Part shown: piece by piece, positions 15,687 to 23,968 of the stretch
Numbering within the stretch: position 1 is the stretch's first letter
How the letters are laid out: each line of letters begins with the position of its first letter
Assembly (NCBI GenBank): GCA_005116745.1
Contig: SWDS01000008.1
Coordinates: 1-50,398 of the forward strand
DNA: 50,398 bases
Source of the DNA: Nitrospira sp.
GTDB lineage: Bacteria > Nitrospirota > Nitrospiria > Nitrospirales > Nitrospiraceae
Direction of reading: 5' to 3'
The notes under the pieces: model-generated
Databases searched by the model: none
Seen by the model: only the letters and a program-made list of their open reading frames with translations
Told to the model about the DNA's origin: nothing
Translations under genes and position numbers: made by a program

Positions 15687-18600
15687 TCATCGCCTGCGGC
15701 TCTTCAGCTGCTCGAAATTGTCACAGCCTTTTTTAGTTTCGAGATCGCACGCCTTCCTGTAAAGCTTGAGGGCTTCAGCGTTGTCATGTCTGACCCCCTT
15801 CCCTTTGCTATACATGACGCCGAGATTGTTACAGCCTTGCCCATCCCCGCTACCGCAGGCTTTCCGGAAAAGGGCGACCGCTTGTTCGATATTGGGAGAG
15901 ACCCCGATCCCATTTTCATACATCCCGCCAAGATTGACGCAGCCTCGCACATGCCCGCCATCACAAGCTTTCCGGAAAAGGGCAACCGCTTGCCCGACAT
16001 CGGGGGTGACGCCGATCCCATTTTCATACATCACGCCGAGATTGGAGCAACCTCCCACATACCCGCCATCACAGGCTTTCCGATAGAAGGCAACTGCTTG
16101 CCCAACGTCTGCTTGGACCCCACGCCCCTCCGCATACATCCCGCCGAGATTGGAGCAGCCGAGCGGCTCCCCCCCGTCACAAGCTTTCCGGAATAGGGTG
16201 ACCGCTTGCCCGGCGTCTGATTGAACCCCGCGTCCCTCCATATACCTCGTGCCGAGCGTGACGCAGCCAAGTGCGAAGTCGGCGTCACAGGCTTTCCGAT
16301 AGAAGGCAACTGCTTGCCCGACGTCTGCTTGGACCCCACGCCCCTCAGCATACCTCGCCCCGAGCATGAAGCAGCCTTGCCCATCCCTGCCATCACAGCC
16401 TTGCCGATAGAAGGCGACCGCTTGCGTATCATCAGCTGGGACCCCACGCCTCAGCGCGTACATCCCGCCGAGACTGGAGCAGCCTCTCGCATACCCGCTA
16501 TCACAGGCTTTACCATAGAACACGACCGCTTGCCTGTCGTCTTGCGCAATCCCGCGCCCCTCCGCATACCTCGTGCCCAACGTGAAGCAGCCTTGCCCAT
16601 CCCCGCCGTCACAGGCTTTCCGATAGAAGGCAACCGCTTGCGTATCATCAGCTGGGACCCCGCGCCCCTCCGCATACATCCCGCCGAGAGTGGAGCAGCC
16701 GAGCGGCTCCCCCCCGTCACAAGCTTTCCGGAACAGGGTGACGGCTTGCCCGACGTCTGATTGAACCCCACGCCCCTCCACATACCTCGTGCCGAGCGCG
16801 ACGCAGCCGAGTGCGAAGTCGGCGTCACAGGCTTTCCGATAGAGGTCGACTGCTTGCTTGTCATCAGCTGGGACCCCGCGCCCTTCCGCATACATCCCGC
16901 CGAGAGTGGAGCAGCCTTGTACATTCCCGCCATCACAGGCTTTCCGGAACAGGACAACGGCTTGCTCGTCGTCTGGTGGGACCCCGCGTCCCTCCACATA
17001 CCTCGTGCCGAGCGTGAAGCAGCCTGCCGCATCTCCGCCATCACAGGCTTTCCGAAAAAGGGCGATGGCTTGCTGGTCGTCTCGTGGGACCCCACGCCCC
17101 TCCGCATACCTCACGCCAAGCGTGAAGCAGCCTCCCGCACCTCCGCCATCACAGGCTTTCCGAAAAAGGGCGATGGCTTGCTGGTCGTCTCGTGGAACCC
17201 CGCGCCCCTCCGCATACATCCCGCCGAGAGTGGAGCAGCTTTGTACATTCCCACCATCACAGGCTTTCTGGAACAGGGCGACGGCTTGCCGGTCGTCTCG
17301 TGGAACCCCGCGCCCCTCCGCATACAACCTGCCGAGATTGAAGCAGCCTTGCACGTTCCCGCCGTCACAATCTTTCCGATAGAAGGCAACGGCTTGCCGG
17401 TCCTCCCGTGGAACCCCGCGCCCCTCCGCATACAACCCACCGAGATTGGAGCAGCCTTGCACGTTCCCGCCGTCACAAGCTTTCCGGAACAGGGCAACGG
17501 CTTGCTCGGCGTCTGGGGAAACCCCGCGTCCTTCCGCATACCTTGTGCCGAGCGTGAAGCAGGCTGCCGCATCTCCGCCATCACAGGCTTTCCGATTGAA
17601 GGCGACCGCTTGCTTGTCATCAGCTGGGACCCCGCGCCCCTCCGCATACATCCCGCCGAGCGTGGAGCAGCCTTGTACATTCCCGCTATCACAGGCTTTC
17701 CGGAATAGGACAACGGCTTGCCCGTCGTCTGGTGGGACTCCGCGCCCCTCCGCATACCGCGCGCCGAGCGTGAAGCAACCTCCCGCATCCCCCCCGTCAC
17801 AGGCTTTCCGGAACAGGACAACAGCTTGCCCGTCGTCCGGCGGGACTCCGCGCCCCTCCGCATACCGCGCGCCGAGCGTGAAGCAGGCTCGCCCATGCCC
17901 ACCATCACAGGCTTTCCGGTAGAACACCGCCGCTTGCCTGGCGTCTTGTGGGACCCCGCGCCCCTCCGCATACATCACGCCAAGATTGTTACAGGCTCGC
18001 CCATGCCCGCCATCGCAGGCTTTCCGGTAGAACGCCGCCGCTTGCCTGGACTCTTGCTGAACCCCAGCCGCCGCCGCATACCTCTCGCCGAGTGTGAAGC
18101 AGCCTCGCACATGCCCGCTATCACAGGCTTTCCGATAGAAGACGCCGGCTCGCCGGTCGTCCTGTGAAACCCCGCGTCCCTCCGCATACCGTGCGCCGAG
18201 CGTGAAGCAACCTCCCGCATCCCCCCCGTCACAGGCTTTCCGGAAAAGGGCGATGGCTTGCCTGTCATCTTGTGGAACCCCGTGCCCCTTCGCATACCGC
18301 GCGCCGAGATTGAAGCAGGCTCGCCCATGACCGCCATCACAGGCTTTCTGGTAGAAGGCAACGGCTTGCACATCGTCTTGTGGTACTCCATGTCCTTCCG
18401 CATACCGCGCGCCGGGAGCAGCGCACCCGAGCGCAAAGTTGGCATCACAGGCTTTCCGATAGAAGGCGAGGGCTTGCTCCGCATCTTGTGGAACACCGTG
18501 CCCCTGCGCATACCGCGCACCGAGCGTGAAGCAGCCTTGCCCATCTCCGCCATCACAGGCCTTCCGATAGAAGGCGAGGGCTTGCTCGGCATCTTGTGGA

Positions 18601-18812
18601 ACGCCGATCCCATTTTCATACATCACGCCGAGACTGAAGCAGCCTCCCACATACCCACCATCGCACGCTTCCCGGTAAAACGCTTCGGCTTGACTAGGGT
18701 CTTGTGGCCCCCCCTCTCCTTCCAAATGCGGGGCACCAAGTTCGTGACCTGCTGCCGGTAAAACCAACACGCTAATAACTATGAGCGCGTAAAACAGCAA
18801 CCGGCGAGTCAT
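15687..18812 (-). CDS. secreted SEL1-repeat protein with 28 cysteine-paired repeats
   Basis: A 1041-residue protein. After a signal peptide (about residues 1-22, LIVISVLVLPAAG) it is built from 28 consecutive 36-residue SEL1-like repeats with the core FRKACDGGxxxGCxxLGxMYAEGRGV. Nearly every repeat has two Cys seven or eight residues apart, the pattern of Helicobacter Hcp proteins in which each repeat is stapled by a disulfide; this fits an oxidising periplasmic or external location. It should form a long superhelical scaffold for protein binding. The ATG at 18812 has TTGGAGG upstream; an earlier start at 18890 would add 26 residues ahead of the signal. It is the first gene of the leftward island but could also be an independent unit. 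Repeats are highly alike at DNA level. Confidence 0.9.
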   Translation of the reverse strand: MTRRLLFYALIVISVLVLPAAGHELGAPHLEGEGGPQDPSQAEAFYREACDGGYVGGCFSLGVMYENGIGVPQDAEQALAFYRKACDGGDGQGCFTLGARYAQGHGVPQDAEQALAFYRKACDANFALGCAAPGARYAEGHGVPQDDVQAVAFYQKACDGGHGRACFNLGARYAKGHGVPQDDRQAIALFRKACDGGDAGGCFTLGARYAEGRGVSQDDRRAGVFYRKACDSGHVRGCFTLGERYAAAAGVQQESRQAAAFYRKACDGGHGRACNNLGVMYAEGRGVPQDARQAAVFYRKACDGGHGRACFTLGARYAEGRGVPPDDGQAVVLFRKACDGGDAGGCFTLGARYAEGRGVPPDDGQAVVLFRKACDSGNVQGCSTLGGMYAEGRGVPADDKQAVAFNRKACDGGDAAACFTLGTRYAEGRGVSPDAEQAVALFRKACDGGNVQGCSNLGGLYAEGRGVPREDRQAVAFYRKDCDGGNVQGCFNLGRLYAEGRGVPRDDRQAVALFQKACDGGNVQSCSTLGGMYAEGRGVPRDDQQAIALFRKACDGGGAGGCFTLGVRYAEGRGVPRDDQQAIALFRKACDGGDAAGCFTLGTRYVEGRGVPPDDEQAVVLFRKACDGGNVQGCSTLGGMYAEGRGVPADDKQAVDLYRKACDADFALGCVALGTRYVEGRGVQSDVGQAVTLFRKACDGGEPLGCSTLGGMYAEGRGVPADDTQAVAFYRKACDGGDGQGCFTLGTRYAEGRGIAQDDRQAVVFYGKACDSGYARGCSSLGGMYALRRGVPADDTQAVAFYRQGCDGRDGQGCFMLGARYAEGRGVQADVGQAVAFYRKACDADFALGCVTLGTRYMEGRGVQSDAGQAVTLFRKACDGGEPLGCSNLGGMYAEGRGVQADVGQAVAFYRKACDGGYVGGCSNLGVMYENGIGVTPDVGQAVALFRKACDGGHVRGCVNLGGMYENGIGVSPNIEQAVALFRKACGSGDGQGCNNLGVMYSKGKGVRHDNAEALKLYRKACDLETKKGCDNFEQLKSRRR
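15720..18707 (-). repeat. tandem 108-base repeat array (SEL1 coding)
   Basis: About 28 tandem units of 108 bases make up the SEL1 gene. Adjacent and distant units share long near-identical blocks (for example the segments around 16080-16300 and 16620-16840), indicating recent unequal crossing-over or gene conversion. Unit number is likely to vary between strains. The array also keeps long open frames on the opposite strand, which are compositional artefacts. Confidence 0.85.
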
Positions 18813-18890
18813 CACGGATCCTCCAAGAAAAAACAAGCTTGCTGCGAGGTGGAAGTCTAGCGTACAGGACAAGATAAGAACAAGTCGCAA

Positions 18891-19313
18891 TCAGTAAGCA
18901 GTAATCAGGAAATTCTCCAGTTTATTCCATCTAGCCGATACGTCGCGTCATGCCGCACAACCAGCTCCAGCGAAAGCGGAATACACTGAGGAAGCTTCTG
19001 CTCATTTCCCAGGAAGTGGAGGATCGTGTCATCACTCAGGGACGGGCGAAGGATTACTGCAGTAGGGAAGAGTGGCCCTATAGACTAGATCTGTCTACCG
19101 GAATGCCACCATCGCATAACGCATAGGATGAAAGAAGATTACGGTTGGTATGTACATGAGAGTGCCACGCCTAAACCATATCTATCGAAAAGGTTAATCT
19201 ACCCTGAATCATGACTGAGCGATCGCTCAGTCAGCGCGACAGGAAGAATGTCACCCACTTAAGGCCACTTGGAAAGACACGGGAAGCACCGGGTGGCCCA
19301 TGCGAGTAGAATC
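18891..19313. promoter_or_regulatory. intergenic region with 22-base palindrome
   Basis: There is no convincing gene in these 423 bases. A perfect 22-base palindrome lies at 19212-19233 (half-site TGACTGAGCGA). Its size and TGA...TCA edges resemble operators of TetR-family repressors, but no such regulator is encoded in the window. It lies about 80 bases beyond the stop of the O-methyltransferase gene and 400 bases upstream of the SEL1 gene. Confidence 0.6.
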
Positions 19314-19955
19314 CTACGTTTTCTTCACGACTAGAATCCCATCCCTGATCGTCACCAGCACCGCAGTCACTCGTCTGTCTGCAGCTACAGTGCGGTTGAG
19401 TTCCTGAATAGCCGCCGTTGATTCGTCTGGCGGCGGCTGTTTCAACACCTCGCCGCTCCATAGTACGTTATCGATCAAGATCACCCCATTCGGTGCGAGC
19501 AGGTCGAGCGCACGTCGATAGTAATTGAGATAATTGATCTTATCCGCATCGATAAAGATGAGATCGAATGGGCCAGAGAGCGTCCGCATGGTGTCGAGGG
19601 CCGGGCCCATTCGGATGCTGACCTTGCTCCCGCATTGTGCCTGCGCAAAATACCGTCGAGCCACCGCCGCTGACGTCTCGTTGATTTCACAGGTGATCAC
19701 CGTTCCATCTTCTGGTAGCGCGTCAGCAAAGCAGAGGGCGCTATAGCCGGTAAACATCCCGATTTCGAGTACCCGCTTGGCCCCAACCACTTTGGTCATC
19801 ATTTTCAGAAACGCCCCTTCCAGGGGGCCGACCAGCATTTGGGGATACTCCATGGTCCGCTGGGTCTCCTCGCGCAGCGCTCGACAGACTGACGACTCCG
19901 GTATGGAATGCGCTTCGGCATAGGCTTCGATCTCGACTGGAACCAGCCTGTTCAT
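19314..19955 (-). CDS. class I SAM-dependent O-methyltransferase
   Basis: A 213-residue protein of the caffeoyl-CoA/catechol O-methyltransferase family (Methyltransf_3). SAM motif I is VLEIGMFTGYSALCFADAL, followed by the acidic strand end TCEI, the metal-binding DLIFIDADK segment and DLLAPNGVILIDNVLWSGEV. These proteins methylate catechol-type hydroxyls using Mg2+; the substrate is unknown. The ATG at 19955 has AAGGGA upstream; a longer frame to 20003 lacks support. It stands alone, diverging from the carboxypeptidase gene. Confidence 0.9.
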   Translation of the reverse strand: MNRLVPVEIEAYAEAHSIPESSVCRALREETQRTMEYPQMLVGPLEGAFLKMMTKVVGAKRVLEIGMFTGYSALCFADALPEDGTVITCEINETSAAVARRYFAQAQCGSKVSIRMGPALDTMRTLSGPFDLIFIDADKINYLNYYRRALDLLAPNGVILIDNVLWSGEVLKQPPPDESTAAIQELNRTVAADRRVTAVLVTIRDGILVVKKT

Positions 19956-20056
19956 TAGAATTCCCTTGGATGATTTGAAAAACGCGCCGCCCGTTGCGTA
20001 CACTGCGACGATCGAATCACGGACGCGAATCTTAGCACAGTGACCTGGAGGCCGAA

Positions 20057-21589
20057 TTGAAAACCTTCGCCACGTTAGAACCCCTCACCACCAGACTGCT
20101 GGAAATTCAACGCATCAACAGTGCCGCCTCAGTCCTCTCCTGGGACCAGGAAACCTACATGCCGGTCGGTGGTGGAGAAGCTCGAGCTGAGCAGATCGCC
20201 GTGCTCCAAGGTGTGGCCCATGAGAAGCTCGTCTCGCCGGACATGCAGACGCTCTTGTCACAATGGGTGGATCCGGCGACGGGCCAGGCGGCCGAGCAAC
20301 CCGGAGACAGCTGGGACGAACCGGCGCGCTCACTCTTGCGTGAAACATGGCGGGATTTCAGCCATGCGAAGAAACTGCCGTCGGATTTCGTGGTGGCACT
20401 GAGCCGAGAATGTTCGCTTGCCCAACAAGTGTGGGCTGAAGCCAGGACGAAAAACAAATTTTCCATGTTCCTCCCGAACCTTCGAACGGTGCTCCGGCTC
20501 AAGCGTGAAGAAGCGCAGTATCTCGGCTATCAGGAGTCACCCTATAACGCCCTGTTGGATGTCTATGAACCAGGCGCAACCATTGCGAATCTCCAACCGG
20601 TGTTTGCTGCACTCAAGGCACGGCTGGTGCCGTTGCTGAAAAAGATCGCACAGAGCCGGGCGAAGATCGACGATAGCGTGTTGCACCACTCGTATGACCA
20701 GGCTCGACAACTGGAGTTCGGACGGCTAGTCTTGACGGCGATGGGCTATGATTTTGAGCGTGGCCGTCTGGATCTGTCAGCCCATCCCTTCACCACGTCG
20801 TTTCATCCAACCGATGTGCGCGTCACCACCCGAGTCCATGAACATGAACTGCAATCCTGCCTCTTCAGCTGTATCCATGAAGGCGGGCACGGGCTGTACG
20901 ATCAAGGGTTGGATCAACGATATTTCGGGACGCCGTTGGGTGATTCGGTTTCTCTCGGTATTCATGAGAGTCAGTCTCGTCTGTGGGAAAACTGCGTGGG
21001 TCGTTCGCAGCCTTTTTGGCGCTTCTTTTATCCGGTTTTACAACAGACCTTTCATGACCAGTTACGCGGCGTGGGGATCGACCAGTTCTATGCCGCAATC
21101 AATTGCGTAAAACCGTCGTTGATCCGCGTGGAAGCCGATGAGCTGACCTACAATCTCCATATCATGCTGCGATTCGAAATCGAGCAGGATCTGCTGGAAG
21201 ACAAGATTCAGCCAGAAGACTTACCCGCCATCTGGAATCAGAAGATGGAGGAGTACTTGGGTATCGTTCCACCCTCTGACGCGGACGGAGTGTTACAGGA
21301 CGTCCACTGGTCATTCGGGGCGTTCGGCTATTTCCCCACGTATACCTTAGGCAACCTCTACTCCGTCCAATTTTTCGAGCAGGCCAAGTTGGAGATTCCG
21401 AATCTGGAGCATGAGATTGCGGCAGGCCAATTGTTAAGCTTGCGCCGGTGGCTCGAACAAAAGATTCACCGCTGGGGTCGCATGTTCACGCCGGCCCACC
21501 TCGCCCAGCGCGTGACGGGGGCAACAGTGAGTCCCGAACCTTTTCTCAATTACGTGGAAAAGAAGTACGGCGAGATCTACCAGCTCTGA
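20057..21589 (+). CDS. M32 metallocarboxypeptidase (carboxypeptidase Taq family)
   Basis: A 510-residue cytoplasmic zinc peptidase. The family HEXXH motif is HEGGH at residues 274-278, followed by YDQGLDQRYFGTPLGDSVSLGIHESQSRLWEN, which supplies the downstream Glu of the HESQSR motif. The C-terminal half carries DELTYNLHIMLRFEIE, another M32 marker. It removes C-terminal residues from peptides. The start is a TTG at 20057 preceded by GGAGG five bases away. Length is normal for the family (about 500). The last 13 bases overlap the 3' end of the convergent gene. Confidence 0.93.
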   Translation: MKTFATLEPLTTRLLEIQRINSAASVLSWDQETYMPVGGGEARAEQIAVLQGVAHEKLVSPDMQTLLSQWVDPATGQAAEQPGDSWDEPARSLLRETWRDFSHAKKLPSDFVVALSRECSLAQQVWAEARTKNKFSMFLPNLRTVLRLKREEAQYLGYQESPYNALLDVYEPGATIANLQPVFAALKARLVPLLKKIAQSRAKIDDSVLHHSYDQARQLEFGRLVLTAMGYDFERGRLDLSAHPFTTSFHPTDVRVTTRVHEHELQSCLFSCIHEGGHGLYDQGLDQRYFGTPLGDSVSLGIHESQSRLWENCVGRSQPFWRFFYPVLQQTFHDQLRGVGIDQFYAAINCVKPSLIRVEADELTYNLHIMLRFEIEQDLLEDKIQPEDLPAIWNQKMEEYLGIVPPSDADGVLQDVHWSFGAFGYFPTYTLGNLYSVQFFEQAKLEIPNLEHEIAAGQLLSLRRWLEQKIHRWGRMFTPAHLAQRVTGATVSPEPFLNYVEKKYGEIYQL

Positions 21590-22173
21590 GCATCGAAGAC
21601 CGGTCGGCTGTCATATCCCAGTACCGTGTTGAGCTGTGTGATGATGACCGGAGGCAACGTAAATTCAGCCTGCACCTCGATCCGATGCGGCACGAGCAGC
21701 GTAGTGTGGAACACAATATCGCGAATGGGAATCTTCAGCTCAGGGTCCTGAGGTGTGCTCAACTGAACCAACTCGACGGAGTTCGTGATGGTACCGCTGT
21801 CTTGTGGTCCATAGGCGGCGACGACGGCATCAATGATGTCCTTGACCTTTTCATTGGCCTCTTCCCCTTCGATGGCACGCAGGAGTAAGGGAATCGCGTC
21901 CTCCTTTGCCTGATCCGATACTGCGAAGTTTTCGATCCGGCCTTTTCGGCGGAGGGAGGTCAGGTCATTGTCGAGATCCTTGCTGAACGCTCCATACGCA
22001 AAGCGAAAGAATTCGAAATGGAACGCTTTCAGACCTTTGGCAAAGGTTTGGAGCTCACACAGAAAACACAGCTGCTGCAGTTTGACATCGCTCAGCTGAC
22101 CAAGTGGCTCAGCGAGTTGCAGAACGTACAAGAGTAGGGCACGGTCGACGGCAATCTGGTTGGGCGTTCTCAC
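21577..22173 (-). CDS. Panacea/SocA-like helical protein
   Basis: A 198-residue protein. Its first 90 residues resemble Panacea/DUF4065 (SocA-like) domains: ALLLYVLQLAEPLGQLSDVKLQQLCFL, then FHFEFFRFAYGAFSKDLDNDLTSL with the usual F-x-R-x-x-x-G-x-(F/Y)S pattern. The C-terminal part is an acidic helix then a beta-rich tail. Panacea domains act as antitoxins or proteolytic adapters. No toxin gene is adjacent, and the tail is unlike typical antitoxins, so the assignment is tentative. It converges on, and overlaps, the M32 peptidase gene. Confidence 0.45.
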   Translation of the reverse strand: MRTPNQIAVDRALLLYVLQLAEPLGQLSDVKLQQLCFLCELQTFAKGLKAFHFEFFRFAYGAFSKDLDNDLTSLRRKGRIENFAVSDQAKEDAIPLLLRAIEGEEANEKVKDIIDAVVAAYGPQDSGTITNSVELVQLSTPQDPELKIPIRDIVFHTTLLVPHRIEVQAEFTLPPVIITQLNTVLGYDSRPVFDAQSW

Positions 22174-22270
22174 AGTCTCCTCGCTCTATGCGTGAAGGGT
22201 TCACTATAACCAGCCGGAAACGCACCCGTCAAAGGCGGAGAGATTTTCAGATCAGTTTGCAGAATCCCGC

Positions 22271-22299
22271 TTGACCCGCCGCGTGATTTCGTCTTTAAT
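22271..22299 (+). promoter_or_regulatory. sigma70-type promoter of fur
   Basis: TTGACC (22271-22276), a 17-base spacer and TTTAAT (22294-22299; 5 of 6) lie 30 bases before the Fur-family gene start, with AGGAGG in between. Confidence 0.6.
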
Positions 22300-22328
22300 C
22301 CCGGCTCTAGGAGGTTAGTCTCATCACC

Positions 22329-22760
22329 ATGTCGAAACATACCAAAGAAATGGGAGCTCTGAAGGAACACCTGGGGAAGCACCAGCTGAAGTTCACACGC
22401 CAGCGTGAACTGATCCTCGACGCGTTCCTCAAGCAAGAGCATATTACAGCCGAAGAGATGTACCACCAACTGGCCCGCAAGGATCCGCACCTGGGCTTGG
22501 CAACCATTTACCGCACGCTGAATCTCTTCTGTGAAGCCGGTCTGGCTCAAGCCCGCCACTTCGGCACTCAAACGCAGTACGACAACATCTCGCACAAGGG
22601 CCACCACGATCACCTCATTTGCACCGGCTGCGGAAAGATTGTGGAGTTCGAGAACTGCGACATCGAGCGCCTCCAGGAAGAGGTGGCCTCACGGAACGGC
22701 TTTACGATCCAAACCCACCGCCTTGAGCTCTACGGTCTCTGCTCCCGCTGCCGCCAATGA
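22329..22760 (+). CDS. fur: Fur-family metalloregulator
   Basis: A 143-residue protein with the Fur winged helix (LKFTRQRELILDAFLKQEHITAEEMY, then GLATIYRTLNLFCEAGLA) and C-terminal dimer domain. Metal-ligand features are GHHDHLICTGCGKIVEFEN and the final CSRC, so both structural-zinc CxxC pairs are present. Fur itself is the most likely member, given that an iron importer, TonB system and Fur-box-like sites follow directly; Zur or PerR cannot be excluded from sequence alone. AGGAGG lies 14 bases upstream of the ATG, longer than usual. It has its own promoter and no obvious autoregulatory Fur box. Confidence 0.88.
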   Translation: MSKHTKEMGALKEHLGKHQLKFTRQRELILDAFLKQEHITAEEMYHQLARKDPHLGLATIYRTLNLFCEAGLAQARHFGTQTQYDNISHKGHHDHLICTGCGKIVEFENCDIERLQEEVASRNGFTIQTHRLELYGLCSRCRQ

Positions 22761-22793
22761 CGCGCCCCGCAGCTTGTTGCGGGATATCACACG

Positions 22794-22822
22794 TTGACCT
22801 CTGGGGATATTTCTGTTATCCT
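22794..22822 (+). promoter_or_regulatory. candidate promoter of the ferric ABC operon
   Basis: TTGACC (22794-22799), a 17-base spacer and TATCCT (22817-22822; 4 of 6) lie about 65 bases before the substrate-binding protein gene. No convincing 19-base Fur box overlaps it, which is notable next to fur. Confidence 0.45.
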
Positions 22823-22885
22823 TCTTGAGACGGTTTATCAATTTCAACCCAGCCAATACTTCACATTGAAATAGCAGGTTCAATC

Positions 22886-23953
22886 ATGCGCATGGTCCTT
22901 CAACGTTCCTCTCGCATCACAGCCCTTGCCCATCAACGGAGGGCCTTAGGCATTTCAGCTGCCTGTTGTCTGATGCTCTTCTGGCTGGTCATGCCGACCA
23001 TCACCTCTGCTGCCGACACGTTGACCATCTATTCTGGACGGGCTGAACGATTGATCAAGCCAGTCTTGGATGCCTTCACGGCAAAGACTGGGATTCACAT
23101 CGAGTTACTCTCATCCGGTACCACAGAGTTGGTGAACCGGATGAAGGCCGAAGGAGACCGCAGCCCCGCCGATCTCTTCATCACCAATGATGCCGGCAGC
23201 TTGGAACTGGCACGCACTGCGGGACTCTTCCGCCCCTTGAACATGCGAGAAGTTGAACGGGCCATTCCTCCTCAATTTCGCGCGGCAGACAACAGCTGGA
23301 TCGGCTTGTCAGGCCGGTTTTGGATTGTTGTGTACAACACGACACTGGTGAAACCCGATCAGATCAAGTCCTTGGTGGATCTGTCGGATCCTACGTGGAA
23401 GGACAAAATCGCCATTCCTAATGCCGGCAGCGAATATTTGCAGGCAGGGGTGTCGGTCATTCGCGCGAGTCTCGGTGACGATCACACCAAGAAATTCCTC
23501 GAAGGACTTCGGGATAACGCCGGCACACAGGTCTACCAAAAAAGCTCACAGATCGTTGACGCCGTCGCCAAGGGGCAGGTCGCCCTGGGCATCGTGAATC
23601 ACTATTACGTCTATCGGCATCTCGCCACACAACCGGCTGCACCGCTGGCGGTTGTGATGCCCGATCAACAAGAGGGGGGCATGGGCGCCATCATGAACGT
23701 AGCGGGCATCGGCATCCTGAAACACACGCCCCGCGTGGAGAACGCCAAATTGCTCGTGGAATTTCTCGTGGCACAAGCCGGCCAGAAAATATTCGCGGAC
23801 CTCGACAAAGAGTATCCGCTCCATCCCGAGGTAAAAGCCGACCCAGCGCTGGTCGAACGGAAAAGCTTCCGGGCTGCCTTAGTTCCCTTAACCAAGCTCG
23901 CCGAACTCCGAGAGCCCACGTTGCTGCTCATCGAACAAGTCGGAATGCGGTAA
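22886..23953 (+). CDS. fbpA: ferric iron ABC transporter substrate-binding protein
   Basis: A 355-residue periplasmic binding protein of the FbpA/AfuA/IdiA type. A signal peptide (about residues 1-42, ending TITSA) leads to ADTLTIYSGRAERLIKPVLDAFTAKTGI, the usual FbpA N-terminus, then MKAEGDRSPADLFITNDAG and VNHYYVYRHLA, whose paired Tyr are candidate Fe3+ ligands. It would bind Fe3+ and hand it to the permease encoded next. The gap to the permease gene is 15 bases and the three genes form one operon. The symbol reflects the family; zinc or other metals are less likely. Confidence 0.88.
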   Translation: MRMVLQRSSRITALAHQRRALGISAACCLMLFWLVMPTITSAADTLTIYSGRAERLIKPVLDAFTAKTGIHIELLSSGTTELVNRMKAEGDRSPADLFITNDAGSLELARTAGLFRPLNMREVERAIPPQFRAADNSWIGLSGRFWIVVYNTTLVKPDQIKSLVDLSDPTWKDKIAIPNAGSEYLQAGVSVIRASLGDDHTKKFLEGLRDNAGTQVYQKSSQIVDAVAKGQVALGIVNHYYVYRHLATQPAAPLAVVMPDQQEGGMGAIMNVAGIGILKHTPRVENAKLLVEFLVAQAGQKIFADLDKEYPLHPEVKADPALVERKSFRAALVPLTKLAELREPTLLLIEQVGMR

Positions 23954-23968
23954 CGCGGCGAGCACCCT

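Noticed and set aside
15720-18707. Regular repeats resembling a CRISPR array
   Set aside because: Units of 108 bases without unique spacers, in frame with a SEL1 protein. No cas genes are present.
16221-18761. Long repetitive frames on the plus strand opposite the SEL1 gene
   Set aside because: They arise because the 108-base repeats keep the opposite strand open. No signal, motif or ribosome site supports them.
21448-21888. Plus-strand frame running from the peptidase gene into the convergent gene
   Set aside because: It overlaps two supported genes in other frames and has no start signals of its own.
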